IMG/VR virus record: IMGVR_UViG_3300033142_000336
Coordinates: 1-24,663 of that record
Direction: 5' to 3' (one strand)
DNA: 24,663 nucleotides
Source of the DNA: a virus
Shown here: positions 7,991 through 16,686 of the stretch, piece by piece
Position numbering within the stretch: position 1 is the stretch's first letter
Layout: each line of letters begins with the position of its first letter
Translations under genes and position numbers: made by a program
The notes under the pieces: model-generated
Databases searched by the model: none
What the model was told of the DNA's origin: nothing
Seen by the model: only the letters and a program-made list of their open reading frames with translations

Positions 7991-8878
7991 TTAACTGTTT
8001 TCTGTGTATTCTATTATAAATGTTGCTGTAGCTCCATAAATATGTCCTGTACTTCCAGAAGCCACATAAGCAAATTGAACTCTATCTCCTGCGCTAAATG
8101 TAGCATCAGTATCTGAGTACTCATATACTCCCATCATACCATTAGCTCCACCACTAGTTGTTGTGGGTGTTTGTGAACTTGACAATGACCCATCAACATA
8201 CACTCTAAATGATGAAAAACTTGTTGCTGTTGGAGTAGGGCCACTTATGTGTTTTATTCTTATTTGTCGAACCCTTCCATTATATGGAGCAACAAAATTA
8301 TTGTAATATTGATTAGTAGTGGTTTCAGATGTTGTTCCACCCATTGGCATATATATAACACTCCCAGACTGAAAACTACTTGCATAAAACACAGATGTTA
8401 GCGTCATTTTTTCCCAACTCCATTCAGCTGTACCTTGACCTTTAGATTTTAAATTTTGACCTGCTGAACCATAATTTCCAAGAGCGTCTCTTACCCCTGA
8501 ACTCTCTAAATAAAGATTTCCTTTAAATATATGGAGCATATTTTTAGGAGTACAGTTTATACCGACATGAAAAGCATGTTCAATTACTTCATTTGTTATA
8601 TCCCATTTACTAAACGCACCTCCTGTAACTCCTGTAAAATACCCATTTACATCTCCTATTCTAATATCCTCATTTACTGAATCAATATAAAATAAATCTG
8701 AAGTACCTGCATTTCCGGTTTTCCCAATATGAGTTTTTGAACCTCTTAAATATGTAATTCCATCAACTTGTAATGTTGTTTGTGGAGATGAAATATTAAC
8801 CCCAACTCTAGAGTTAATTGTGTCTACATACAAAGTTCCATTATCAACATTTAAGTCGTTTAAAAATTGTATTGCCAT
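7991..8878 (-). CDS. Tail fibre or receptor-binding protein (short)
   Basis: 295 residues beginning [20 protein letters not shown]. The MAIxFLN leader is shared with the 767-residue fibre encoded just upstream, so both may dock to the same virion site. The middle holds a [21 protein letters not shown] segment (residues 20-40) and [19 protein letters not shown], the pattern of the VGIGT/LxVxG repeats found in Bacteroidota phage fibre shafts. The C-terminal 130 residues form a predicted beta sandwich rich in Ser/Thr/Tyr ([34 protein letters not shown], ending FIIEYTENS), resembling a C1q/TNF-like or tip domain. It probably binds host glycans. No chaperone or peptidase domain is seen. Confidence 0.75.
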   Translation of the reverse strand: MAIQFLNDLNVDNGTLYVDTINSRVGVNISSPQTTLQVDGITYLRGSKTHIGKTGNAGTSDLFYIDSVNEDIRIGDVNGYFTGVTGGAFSKWDITNEVIEHAFHVGINCTPKNMLHIFKGNLYLESSGVRDALGNYGSAGQNLKSKGQGTAEWSWEKMTLTSVFYASSFQSGSVIYMPMGGTTSETTTNQYYNNFVAPYNGRVRQIRIKHISGPTPTATSFSSFRVYVDGSLSSSQTPTTTSGGANGMMGVYEYSDTDATFSAGDRVQFAYVASGSTGHIYGATATFIIEYTENS

Positions 8879-8894
8879 TTAATTATTTTATTAA

Positions 8895-11198
8895 TTAACC
8901 TACATAAGTAAGTATAACTTCATAAGCATTATCACTTATTGTTCCCGTAAATTTAACTACAAGGTTTGTTCCGCTTCTAGTAACTTCAGGATATACTGTT
9001 TCTCCACCTGCGCTAATAACTTCACATTTTACGTCTTTAGCTGTTGAAGCTCCACTAAATGAACTAGTAACCGCATATGTAAATGTTGTAATATTACCAG
9101 ATGTGCTACCGCCTGTTAAAGCAACTCTATCCCCTAAAGCTCCCGTATCCACTGGTGTTGCCCATGTACCGTCACCTCTTAAGAATGTAGTTGAACTACC
9201 TCCTGAAGGAACGTGACCTACATTAGAACCTCCATTATATGCCATTGATTGAATCTCAACATTTCCTACAGTTGGGTCAACAACTATTGGAGTTCCTGAA
9301 GAAGTACCTGGCGCTACTTCATCAACCGCAGTAACCGCTCCTGTTGTATCTGTCCATGGAACGTTAACAACAAGCTTATCATTACTGTTGATTTGAATTG
9401 GATATGTTCTACTAGCAGTAGATGAAGCTGTGTTAGCCGCAACTGACTGTGCTGTATATGAAATAAGGTCAGCTCTAAATGTTGTTCCATTCAGGTCAAC
9501 ACCTTGGCCTGCTGTATAAGTTGTGTTTGTATCTGTCCAAGGAACATTTACAAGCATTTGGTCAGAAGCATTTAGCTGTACTTTGTATGACCTTCCAGCT
9601 GTACTTGATGCAGTATTTCCTGCTACAGTTTGAGTTGTGTTAGTTCCTAGTTTTACTAAACCTAAAGTACTTGAAGTTGCTGTGCTATATTGAGTATCTG
9701 TAGGCACTACCCATGTTCCATCACCACGCAAGAATGTAGTTGCACCACCACCACTTGGAACAATACCTAATGTAGAACCACCTCCGTATATATCAGAAGA
9801 AACCCATCCATTTGCTGTTACATTAAAATGTGCAGAGTTAAATCCTGCTACACCTTTTTGAGTCGCTCCATCTGTAGCTCCTTGTCCTGCAATATTTTCA
9901 TCAGCAATAACTACAACATAATCTGAAGCTGTAGGTGATGAGCTTGCTTGAATGTCTGTATCTGCAAATATAAAATCACCAGGTTCTACGTTGTCTGAAA
10001 AGAAAGAACCTGCAACAGTAACTACATAAAAATCACCTTGATTAAGCTCAACGTTGCTAGAACCTGTTAGAGCAGGAGTGTTTGTGTTTGCATTATATCC
10101 TCCTTGGAAACCTCCAACACCGCCAACCTGCTGTAATACATATGCTTTAGAAGCAGCATCTGTAGAAGCACTTGGAGTTTGAGGTACTGTTACTTGACCT
10201 GTAAAAGAACCCGTTCCTGTTACACTTAAATTACCTGATGTCAATGTAAGATTATCTCCTACTGTTAAATCAGAAGTAATTGTAACGTCATCTGGCAAAC
10301 CAAATGTTAGTGTATTAGTACCTGAACCAACGACTGTTACTTCGTTTGCAGTACCATTCATATTAACTATATCAGTACTAGAATCACTTCCTGTTAACAC
10401 AATATCAGGATTACTACCATTTGTTGTAGGTAGAGTATATGTTGTGTTTGTATTTGGATTTGAAGGTAATGTAAAGGTCGTTATTTCATGGCCTGTAACG
10501 TGTCCTGTTGCATTAGTAGTTACATCTGTATACGCATCGAATGTTCCGCCAAATGATAAAGTAGCAGAATCTGTAGTTCCTGTGTTAGCTTGAGCAGCGT
10601 GACTAATATCTACTGTACCTGAAGTTCCACCGCCTTCTATTGGTGATGTAGTAGTAACAGCTGTAATATCTCCTTGAGGAATAGATGGAAAGGTAGTTAA
10701 AGTACCAGCGCCATTAATATATTGAGAACTAGTTCCTCCAAATGTAAAGTCAAAAGTACCTGAAGTAGTAATTGCTCCACCTGAAACAGTAAGAGCATTA
10801 CCGTTTGTAATGTTAGCATCTACACTAGTTACTGTTCCATCATATTGATCATTTGAGGTAATTGTTATTGTTGTTCCTGAGCGTGTTACTGTAGTTGTTC
10901 CTTGACCTGTAAATAAAAGACTGTCAGTAGTACCGTCTGACCCAACCAAATTAACTGTTGAGGTTCCGTTTCCTGAACCTGTTGCTGTAAGGTCGTATGT
11001 TGTATTTGTATCTACAGCTGTAGAAAGCGCAATCCAAGATCCGTTTTCTCCAAATTTTACAACGTTATCTGTTGTGTTATAATATAACTGTCCGTCTACA
11101 GGAGTTCCTGCTGCAGCATCGTTTATTTCATTTTGAAGTCTTGGATTAAAGAGTTCATTTTTATTGAAATCAATGCTGTTTAAAAAATTAATTGCCAT
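8895..11198 (-). CDS. Large tail fibre protein
   Basis: 767 residues of Thr/Ser/Gly/Asn-rich beta structure, with almost no Cys. Modules in order: leader MAINFLNSIDFNKNELFNPR; a DGQLYYNTTDNVVKFGENGS trimer-type motif (35-54) frequent in phage fibres; repeated shaft (60-340); a FQGGYNANTNTPAL domain (363-411) also present in the 1072-residue fibre; then two copies of VPSGG-x-TTFLRGDGTW (480-496 and 663-679) and two copies of a TASST-x-R-x-Y...VNVPWTDT block (about 529-557 and 590-618). The duplicated modules suggest growth by internal duplication. A compact beta tip closes the protein (NAYEVILTYVG). Role: adsorption to the cell surface. It is flanked by other fibre genes with gaps of 6-16 bases. 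Confidence 0.8.
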   Translation of the reverse strand: MAINFLNSIDFNKNELFNPRLQNEINDAAAGTPVDGQLYYNTTDNVVKFGENGSWIALSTAVDTNTTYDLTATGSGNGTSTVNLVGSDGTTDSLLFTGQGTTTVTRSGTTITITSNDQYDGTVTSVDANITNGNALTVSGGAITTSGTFDFTFGGTSSQYINGAGTLTTFPSIPQGDITAVTTTSPIEGGGTSGTVDISHAAQANTGTTDSATLSFGGTFDAYTDVTTNATGHVTGHEITTFTLPSNPNTNTTYTLPTTNGSNPDIVLTGSDSSTDIVNMNGTANEVTVVGSGTNTLTFGLPDDVTITSDLTVGDNLTLTSGNLSVTGTGSFTGQVTVPQTPSASTDAASKAYVLQQVGGVGGFQGGYNANTNTPALTGSSNVELNQGDFYVVTVAGSFFSDNVEPGDFIFADTDIQASSSPTASDYVVVIADENIAGQGATDGATQKGVAGFNSAHFNVTANGWVSSDIYGGGSTLGIVPSGGGATTFLRGDGTWVVPTDTQYSTATSSTLGLVKLGTNTTQTVAGNTASSTAGRSYKVQLNASDQMLVNVPWTDTNTTYTAGQGVDLNGTTFRADLISYTAQSVAANTASSTASRTYPIQINSNDKLVVNVPWTDTTGAVTAVDEVAPGTSSGTPIVVDPTVGNVEIQSMAYNGGSNVGHVPSGGSSTTFLRGDGTWATPVDTGALGDRVALTGGSTSGNITTFTYAVTSSFSGASTAKDVKCEVISAGGETVYPEVTRSGTNLVVKFTGTISDNAYEVILTYVG

Positions 11199-11204
11199 GT
11201 TTTT

Positions 11205-11840
11205 TTAGTTTAAAAATGCTTTGCCTGCAAACCCTGCAGAAAATGTTAATGTTACGTTATTACTATCTATATATTCAACTTCACCAATAATGATGAAATC
11301 GTTTGTATTTACAACTGAAACAGACGGAAATTTTCCTAAATTATGCTGTATGTTCCAAGTTGTTGCCGCTACTCCTTGTGTGTACACAAAAGTAGAGTCT
11401 GTATTATCTTGCCAGGTTGCTGTTAAAGCCCCCCCGTCTTGCTGCGTTAAAGTAAGGACTTTTGTTGTAGTCCCTGTTACTGCCGCACCAACTACGCTGT
11501 CATTATAAGCTGTATTCCAATCAGGAGATTTACCTCCTGAAGCAATTACATCACCGCTAGTTTCAATGTCAGACGTAAACTTTACACGTCCTGTTATGTT
11601 TTCAATATAAGCATCTGTTCCATCATGAAAAATGCTTAAATCATTTCCCGCCCCAAAAATAGACTTCACGTTATTTCCGTGATATGTTGGCCCTTGCATT
11701 ATTCCTCCTGCAACAGGAAGATAAGGGCCTCCTGTAACATAAGTGCTATTGTCTAGCGATCCATCGGCTTTTAAAAACTGACTGGAAGTTCCGCCAAATA
11801 CCTGAAATTCATTTGAGACGTACTTTTTTATTACAGCCAT
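11205..11840 (-). CDS. Tail fibre protein with conserved C-terminal beta domain
   Basis: 211 residues. The N-terminus has the phrase FGGTSSQFLKADGSLDNSTY (15-34), of the form seen again in the 767-residue fibre as FGGTSSQYINGAGTLTTF. Next come DLSIFHDGTDAYIENITGRV (67-86), a pattern common in marine phage fibres, and a C-terminal domain from FVYTQGVAATTWNIQHNLGK to the end (AGFAGKAFLN). I recognise that domain type from phage baseplate/fibre proteins (WxxxHNLG...P.V.V...V.Y.d...l.lsFs....GKAyLN). It is probably a short fibre or fibre adaptor. A 3-base gap separates it from the upstream gene. Confidence 0.75.
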   Translation of the reverse strand: MAVIKKYVSNEFQVFGGTSSQFLKADGSLDNSTYVTGGPYLPVAGGIMQGPTYHGNNVKSIFGAGNDLSIFHDGTDAYIENITGRVKFTSDIETSGDVIASGGKSPDWNTAYNDSVVGAAVTGTTTKVLTLTQQDGGALTATWQDNTDSTFVYTQGVAATTWNIQHNLGKFPSVSVVNTNDFIIIGEVEYIDSNNVTLTFSAGFAGKAFLN

Positions 11841-11843
11841 TAA

Positions 11844-14800
11844 TTACCAGTTTTTCTGAACTATGTTAACCCATGTGTATGAGCTAGCACCGTCTTGCAT
11901 TATCACATCTACATAACTATTATTTCCACTTACTCTGTATCTCATTGTACCAACATTAGCAGCACTTGGAGTTACATTAGTGTCTCCCATTTTAATACCT
12001 CCATTTACATCTAGCTTGGCTTGAGGGTTTGAAACACCCACACCCATAGCTGAGTTTGTGTCTGTCGTAATCGTTCCATTAGCATCTTGTATTAAAATAT
12101 GAACATTATTTGTTGCGTTACCTCCTGCTGACAAAAACAACGCATCATTATTACTATAAACATCGTCTTGATTGCCGCTTCCACTTAGTCTTATATTTCC
12201 TTCTACTTCTAATTTTTCATTAGCCGCACCACCTGTTCCAATTAACAATCCTACATTTTTTAATAAAGCTTGTCGAGTGCTTGTTTCGTCATATAGGCCT
12301 AAAGCAGCTCCATAACCGTCAATGTCACCAATTTTAATTAATGCATTAGTAGGCTCTGATGCTGCAAAAGCAACTCCATTTGAAGCTATTTCTCCTCCAC
12401 CATAAAAAGTATCAATACCATAACTTGGAGTTATTGTGCCAATTCCTATTCCAGCAGTTCCTTCAAACATTATACTATCAGTAATACTGCTAGGGCTATT
12501 CCATTTAGTAATATAATTTTGAGTTCCGCTTCCCGTAACACCTGCTGTTCCTATAGCTGACTCTATAACATTACCACTAGCATCTACAGATAAATTATAA
12601 GTAGCAGTACCCGTAACCGTTCCTCCACCATATGTTGGTAGTGCAAGATTACCTGCTTTGGTTAATATTAAAGCATTGCTTTCATTTCCAACGCTAGGGC
12701 CATTACCTATAGTAAATAATCTGTCTGTATTTATCCAATTTGTACCATTCTGAGATGCTGCAATAGCATTAAACGAACCTAAAACTGTTTCTCTGTATGA
12801 TTTTGTAATTACACTATTACCAATTCCGAAAACTTCTTCACCATTAAGGTTACTTGAATGTCCGATTCCTATGCCCTTAATATCGTTTACCTGCATATCA
12901 GAACCGATTGCTACAGTAAACTGTGTATCAGCTAGGTTGTTGTATCCTAAAGAAACAGAACCTATATCATTAGCGTTTGCTTGATATCCTGCTGCAAAAG
13001 AATAATCTCCTGCTGCAGAACCTCTATATCCTAATGAAGTTCCGTAATCACCTGTTGAAGATGACTCAAATCCTATAGCAGTTGCGCTAATTCCAGATGC
13101 GACTGAAGCATGTCCTAATGCGACTGCTTGACCGCCACTAGCATTACTTGACAATCCCATTGAAACTGATTCAGCACCTGAAGCCTTATTAAGTTTACCT
13201 ATAGCTACCGCATTAGATGTAGTGGCTTCATTTGACTCTCCAATAGAGACAGTACCTATTGCACTTGCTTGGTTATTGTAACCTATTCCAACCGCATATT
13301 GAGCTGAAGGTTCATTTTCTTTTCCTAAAGCAACAGCGCTATCAGAAGATGATATATTTCTATATCCTAAAGCAACCGCAGCTTGCGCACTAGATTGATT
13401 TTCATAACCCATTGAAATGGAGTTATCCGCAGAAGATGTACTTCCTTTTCCTACAGCAATACTCCAATCTCCTGATGCCTGACAGGACGCGCCTAAAGCA
13501 AATGATGGAGCTGTTAATGAGCTAGCTGTGTTGCCCTCTCCCATTGCAAAGCTTATTGCTCCTGAGCTAGTGTTGTTGCTACCAAAAGCAAATCCTTCGC
13601 CTCCTTGTCCTGTTCCTGCGTTTACTACGTTGTTTTTACCAAAAGCAAATCCGCCATCTACAATAACTGTATTAGTTGTACCTATTGCAGCGGCCCCAAT
13701 TCCCGAAACATCATTACCTTGTCCTAAGGCTACTGCTCCTTGATTAGTGCTTTGGTTTGTATTACCCAAAGCAACGCCATATTGACCTGAAGAAATATTT
13801 CCTTTTCCTATTGCAGTCGCATTTAAACCTGCTGAGTTACCTAATCCCATTGAAACACCATAGGCCGCTGTTGTAACATTATCTTGTCCCATTGCTATAG
13901 AAGCAATTCCTGTGGCATTATTTGATTTTCCAATTGAAATAGAACCTTCACTTGCAGCTTGAGAATCATCTCCAAGTGCTACGGAATAAATTCCTACTGC
14001 TTGAGGTTCATAACCTATGGCTACAGAATAATCTCCTTGAGCATCAGCTAAAAGTCCAGCTGCAAAAGATGCTGTACCTTGTGCAGTAGAGTTATCTCCA
14101 AATGAATTTGAATAATTTCCTGTAGCTGTATTACTGTTATTAAATATTAAAGAACTAGTTCCTGACCCTAACTTAATAGGTGCATCACCAAGTTCTCTTG
14201 GAGCTGTCCATATAGCTATGTTCCCCGTAGTACCCCCACCTGTTAAAACAGATGAATTATCAATTTTATCCCAAAATACATTTCCTGCATCGTCTTCAGA
14301 AATAATAGCCCAATCCCCAGGCTCCCAATCTGTAATTATTCCCCCACCAATTCCAGGTAATCCTGTAGTTCCTGCAACAGAAACAACCCAATACTTTCCT
14401 GTATTATCAAGTGTTAATGGATAGTTTTGTAAATCTGGAATATTGGTCTGAGCATTCCAAGCTCCTTGAAATTCTAAACCTGAACCCTGATAGTTCTGCC
14501 AAGTTACTTTTCCGTTTGCATCAGAAACTAAAACTTGCTCATTGTTTCCAATTGTATTTGTAGAATCGTATACTTCTCCAATTAAACGTATTTCTTGATT
14601 CATAGTTACAGAATCATCAAATACTGAGTCTCCTGCAACATACAAATCATTTAATATGTTTGCGTTATTTGTTATAGTAGCATCATTTCCTACGGTTAAG
14701 TTTGTTCCTACTGAAGTACTTTGAGCAACTTGTAGTGATCCAACACCTGAACCATTGTTAATGTATACAGTTGTACCAAGAACTTCTCCAGGTTTACCAC

Positions 14801-15062
14801 CTAGAGAAGCTGTGTCTTGATATAATAATGAATCGACTAATAAAAATGATTCTTGTCCTGCTGTAGCAGCTGTAAAAACAGGAAGTCTGTATGATACTCC
14901 ATCAAATGCAGTATCAATGATAAAATCAGCAATACCTTGTATTGTAAAAGTTTTTGTTTGTTTATCAATTGGAGTTGAGTTAGCTGCTGTTCCAATTAAA
15001 TAATCCGCACCTTCAATCGGGGATTGATTTGGATACGATGTAGTATTGCTAATTTTTGCCAT
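11844..15062 (-). CDS. Giant tail fibre with YadA-head-like repeats
   Basis: 1072 residues. The N-terminus (1-55) has a SPIEGADYLIGTA leader related to the one in the 250-residue protein at 18054-18806. Residues 197-251 carry the FQGAWNAQTNIPDLQNYP module shared with the 767-residue fibre. Residues about 308-765 are roughly 32 tandem repeats of about 14 residues built on [SA]VA[IL]G-x4-A-x-G, the left-handed beta-roll repeat of YadA/Hep_Hag adhesin heads, as a trimer. A GSGTQNYITKWNSPSSITDS linker (about 845) and a shaft with NVGLLIGTGGAANEKLEVEG and PQAKLDVNGGIK follow, ending in a small beta tip (YVDVIMQDGASSYTWVNIV). No signal peptide or outer-membrane anchor is present, so this is a virion fibre, not a bacterial autotransporter. 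Confidence 0.82.
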   Translation of the reverse strand: MAKISNTTSYPNQSPIEGADYLIGTAANSTPIDKQTKTFTIQGIADFIIDTAFDGVSYRLPVFTAATAGQESFLLVDSLLYQDTASLGGKPGEVLGTTVYINNGSGVGSLQVAQSTSVGTNLTVGNDATITNNANILNDLYVAGDSVFDDSVTMNQEIRLIGEVYDSTNTIGNNEQVLVSDANGKVTWQNYQGSGLEFQGAWNAQTNIPDLQNYPLTLDNTGKYWVVSVAGTTGLPGIGGGIITDWEPGDWAIISEDDAGNVFWDKIDNSSVLTGGGTTGNIAIWTAPRELGDAPIKLGSGTSSLIFNNSNTATGNYSNSFGDNSTAQGTASFAAGLLADAQGDYSVAIGYEPQAVGIYSVALGDDSQAASEGSISIGKSNNATGIASIAMGQDNVTTAAYGVSMGLGNSAGLNATAIGKGNISSGQYGVALGNTNQSTNQGAVALGQGNDVSGIGAAAIGTTNTVIVDGGFAFGKNNVVNAGTGQGGEGFAFGSNNTSSGAISFAMGEGNTASSLTAPSFALGASCQASGDWSIAVGKGSTSSADNSISMGYENQSSAQAAVALGYRNISSSDSAVALGKENEPSAQYAVGIGYNNQASAIGTVSIGESNEATTSNAVAIGKLNKASGAESVSMGLSSNASGGQAVALGHASVASGISATAIGFESSSTGDYGTSLGYRGSAAGDYSFAAGYQANANDIGSVSLGYNNLADTQFTVAIGSDMQVNDIKGIGIGHSSNLNGEEVFGIGNSVITKSYRETVLGSFNAIAASQNGTNWINTDRLFTIGNGPSVGNESNALILTKAGNLALPTYGGGTVTGTATYNLSVDASGNVIESAIGTAGVTGSGTQNYITKWNSPSSITDSIMFEGTAGIGIGTITPSYGIDTFYGGGEIASNGVAFAASEPTNALIKIGDIDGYGAALGLYDETSTRQALLKNVGLLIGTGGAANEKLEVEGNIRLSGSGNQDDVYSNNDALFLSAGGNATNNVHILIQDANGTITTDTNSAMGVGVSNPQAKLDVNGGIKMGDTNVTPSAANVGTMRYRVSGNNSYVDVIMQDGASSYTWVNIVQKNW
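12768..14141 (-). repeat. Region encoding about 32 YadA-like 14-residue repeats
   Basis: The encoded unit (alternating hydrophobic [SA]VAIG / [SA]ISMG blocks every 14 residues) recurs across this span, with two longer insertions near residues 460-500. Nucleotide units have diverged, so this is an old amplification rather than a fresh tandem array. Confidence 0.75.
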
Positions 15063-15063
15063 C

Positions 15064-15297
15064 TTATTCTTTTTCTTTTTCTTTTAGTTCTCCAGTTTGT
15101 AAGTTAATAACTGTATTGTCGCCATATTTTTCAATCAACAATTTTTCCATTGTTGCAAATTCAGCTCTAACACTTTGGATTTGTTCAATTACTAAATGTT
15201 TTTGTAATTCCAAATCTCCTAATTGGGTTTTAAAACTCACAAAATCTGAATTCAAAGTTTGTAATTTTTCCAATTCTTGTTTTTCTAAATTTTTCAT
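15064..15297 (-). CDS. Small coiled-coil protein
   Basis: 77 residues, nearly all heptad-rich helix (LEKQELEKLQTLNSDFVSFK, then KHLVIEQIQSVRAEFATMEK), followed by a short NTVINLQTGELKEKEK tail. I recognise this kind of protein from Bacteroidota phages but not its role. First gene after the TACCTTTG promoter box, so it leads the fibre operon; it may be a fibre assembly chaperone or a minor tail protein. Confidence 0.65.
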   Translation of the reverse strand: MKNLEKQELEKLQTLNSDFVSFKTQLGDLELQKHLVIEQIQSVRAEFATMEKLLIEKYGDNTVINLQTGELKEKEKE

Positions 15298-15321
15298 TTT
15301 ATTTAATTAAGGTTAATAATG

Positions 15322-15329
15322 CAAAGGTA
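15322..15329 (-). promoter_or_regulatory. Promoter -7 box TACCTTTG, with adjoining palindrome (15328-15344)
   Basis: The minus strand reads TACCTTTG in the 44-base gap between the holin and the coiled-coil gene; transcription would start near 15315 and serve the fibre and head genes. Immediately upstream lies a perfect 17-base palindrome TAAAGAATTATTCTTTA (8-base arms, one centre base) covering where the -33 region should be. No TTG is present at the expected distance, so the palindrome may be the binding site of an activator or repressor. Confidence 0.5.
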
Positions 15330-15341
15330 AAGAATTATTCT

Positions 15342-15695
15342 TTATTTTTTTTCACCATATACAGTAACTAATAGTGTTTGAAAAATTGGAATGTAAGCTT
15401 CTGCTATTTTGAACTCTCCAATGTTTCCATCGGTAAAACATAAAGCAGTAAATATAATTGTAAGGTATATAAGAACAACAGGTCTAATGTTTTTTGACAA
15501 CCAGCTGTCTGACTGCATGTCGTATTTCCATCGTTCACTTACTTCTTTTTGAGCTTCGCTATCAGCTTTTTCTAATATTTCAGTAATTAATCGTTGAGCC
15601 TCAAGCTTTTCTTCTTTAGTAGTGGTTAGACGATCAATTACATCGCCTACTTCTTTTATAACCCCACCTGTAATCCATTGTAAAATTTTTTTCAT
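15342..15695 (-). CDS. Holin, three-TM type
   Basis: 117 residues. The arrangement matches the 3-TM holin family known from gene transfer agents and many phages: a short hydrophobic start (ILQWITGGVIKEVGDVIDRL), an amphipathic charged segment with SERWKYDMQSDSWLSKNIRP (52-71), then two close membrane segments (VVLIYLTIIFTALCF at 73-87 and EAYIPIFQTLLVTVYG at 99-114). The SDSWLSKNIRP stretch before the TM is the clearest family mark. It makes the inner-membrane lesion that releases the endolysin. Its start overlaps the amidase stop by ATGA, so amidase and holin are co-translated. Confidence 0.8.
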   Translation of the reverse strand: MKKILQWITGGVIKEVGDVIDRLTTTKEEKLEAQRLITEILEKADSEAQKEVSERWKYDMQSDSWLSKNIRPVVLIYLTIIFTALCFTDGNIGEFKIAEAYIPIFQTLLVTVYGEKK

Positions 15696-16120
15696 AACTC
15701 GCAGTATTCATTATAAGCATCAAAGCAAGGACAAGATTTTCTAGCAAATTCATTATGTCCATGAATTGTAGCTTTTGGAAATATATTTTTAAGTAATTTT
15801 AATAAAGATAAAAGACTATCTTTTTGTTCAATTGTTCTATTGTCGTCTGCTTCCCATTTTCCATCCTCACCTCTTTCTTCTTTTACTCCTCCTGCATAAC
15901 AAATTCCGATTGAGTTCCTATTCAGTCCCTTTGTATGAGCGCCTGATTTTTCAAGAGGTCTTCCTAATTCTATCTGACCATCTCTTTTAATAAAAAAATG
16001 GTAGCCAATTCCTGACCACCCTCTTTTCTTGTGCCATCTGTCTATCTCTTTTGCATCTATATCGTGAGATGGTCGAGTAGCAGAGCAATGTATAATTATT
16101 TTATTTATTGTTCTTTTCAT
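15692..16120 (-). CDS. Endolysin: N-acetylmuramoyl-L-alanine amidase, T7 lysozyme type
   Basis: 142 residues of the Amidase_2 family; it cuts the bond between muramic acid and the peptide of peptidoglycan. Aligned to T7 lysozyme by eye, the zinc ligands are H11 (IIIHCSAT), H122 and C130 (HNEFARKSCPCFD), and the catalytic pair is Y40 (GIGYHFFIKRDG) and K128. GAHTKGLNRNSIGICYAGG fills the central core. All key residues are present and the length is normal. There is no signal sequence, so it depends on the holin. It overlaps a small membrane-protein gene by 20 bases and the holin by ATGA. Confidence 0.92.
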   Translation of the reverse strand: MKRTINKIIIHCSATRPSHDIDAKEIDRWHKKRGWSGIGYHFFIKRDGQIELGRPLEKSGAHTKGLNRNSIGICYAGGVKEERGEDGKWEADDNRTIEQKDSLLSLLKLLKNIFPKATIHGHNEFARKSCPCFDAYNEYCEL

Positions 16121-16262
16121 TGTAATTAATCCATATTCTCTGTGCCGTATATATTATAGACGCTGCTAATAGAATTAATTTTAATACCATCTCAATATGA
16201 GTGAATGAAATAGCAAGGCTTAATGTGTTGAAAGCGTATATTTTAGCGTCTTGCACAGTCAT
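16101..16262 (-). CDS. Small membrane protein of the lysis cassette
   Basis: 53 residues from ATG at 16260-16262: MTVQDAKIYAFNTLSLAISF, then a strong membrane helix (EMVLKLILLAASIIYTAQRIW, about 24-44) and a charged end (NYNEKNNK). The last 20 bases overlap the amidase start in another frame. It could be a second holin, an antiholin or a spanin-like component. No lipobox is present. Such single-TM proteins with a THIEMVLK-type stretch are common in Bacteroidota phages. It begins by TAATG overlap with the tiny frame at 16262-16333. Confidence 0.65.
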   Translation of the reverse strand: MTVQDAKIYAFNTLSLAISFTHIEMVLKLILLAASIIYTAQRIWINYNEKNNK

Positions 16263-16333
16263 TATTCTTTAATAAGTGTGTAATTTACCTCTATGTCCAA
16301 CAACCAACTGTTGTTCTGCGTATATTCTACCAT
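16262..16333 (-). CDS. Possible 23-residue peptide
   Basis: ATG at 16331-16333 overlaps the end of the 85-residue gene, and its TAA shares an A with the next ATG (TAATG), giving MVEYTQNNSWLLDIEVNYTL plus IKE. The two-sided coupling matches its neighbours and the beta-like composition is plausible, but it is very short. It may only relay ribosomes to the membrane-protein gene. Confidence 0.4.
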   Translation of the reverse strand: MVEYTQNNSWLLDIEVNYTLIKE

Positions 16334-16584
16334 AATGCAATAATTTCTCCTGCTGTAGTTCCTGTGTCATATACTTGCAAAACATTGACAGGAAAAAATT
16401 GACCTGCATAACATCCTACAAAAATAACATCGTCTCCACCAACTGTTTTTACTCTAACATTACCTGGTAATCCAATATACAAAGCGCAACCATTATTTGT
16501 TCCGCCTGTCACGCTAGGAATTTCATCAGTATCACTTGGTGTCACTAGTGCAGCTCTTCCTGCTTGTAATTTTTGATAAGCCAT
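16327..16584 (-). CDS. Small conserved virion-type protein
   Basis: 85 residues beginning MAYQKLQAGRAALVTPSDTD, a start I recognise from many marine phage proteins, followed by a beta-rich body (GCALYIGLPGNVRVKTVGGD, VIFVGCYAGQFFPVNVLQVY) and ending EIIALW. Probably a small beta-sandwich structural or spike-related protein. The stop (TAG at 16327-16329) overlaps the next small frame. No functional assignment. Confidence 0.65.
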   Translation of the reverse strand: MAYQKLQAGRAALVTPSDTDEIPSVTGGTNNGCALYIGLPGNVRVKTVGGDDVIFVGCYAGQFFPVNVLQVYDTGTTAGEIIALW

Positions 16585-16587
16585 ATT

Positions 16588-16686
16588 CTATTTATTATAA
16601 GGGAACATTCTGTTTAAACTATCACGTCTTTGACTACATCCACAAGGCTTCCCTGTTGCCTTTACATAATTTATTGGGACAAGCTT
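16588..16686 (-). other. Out-of-frame continuation of the 51-residue Cys-rich gene
   Basis: After the stop at 16687-16689, this frame is open for 32 codons and encodes KATGKPCGCSQRRDSLNRMF then PYNK, ending TAG at 16588-16590. It has no usable start codon ahead of the CGC motif. It overlaps the last 53 bases of the upstream gene and its content (CGC, RR, LN) looks like genuine protein, so it is most likely the true C-terminus reached by a frame change. Confidence 0.4.

Noticed and set aside
12768-14141. CRISPR array or host autotransporter gene
   Set aside because: The periodicity is a protein repeat in a continuous coding frame without spacers. There is no signal peptide or outer-membrane anchor, and the gene lies in a fibre operon.
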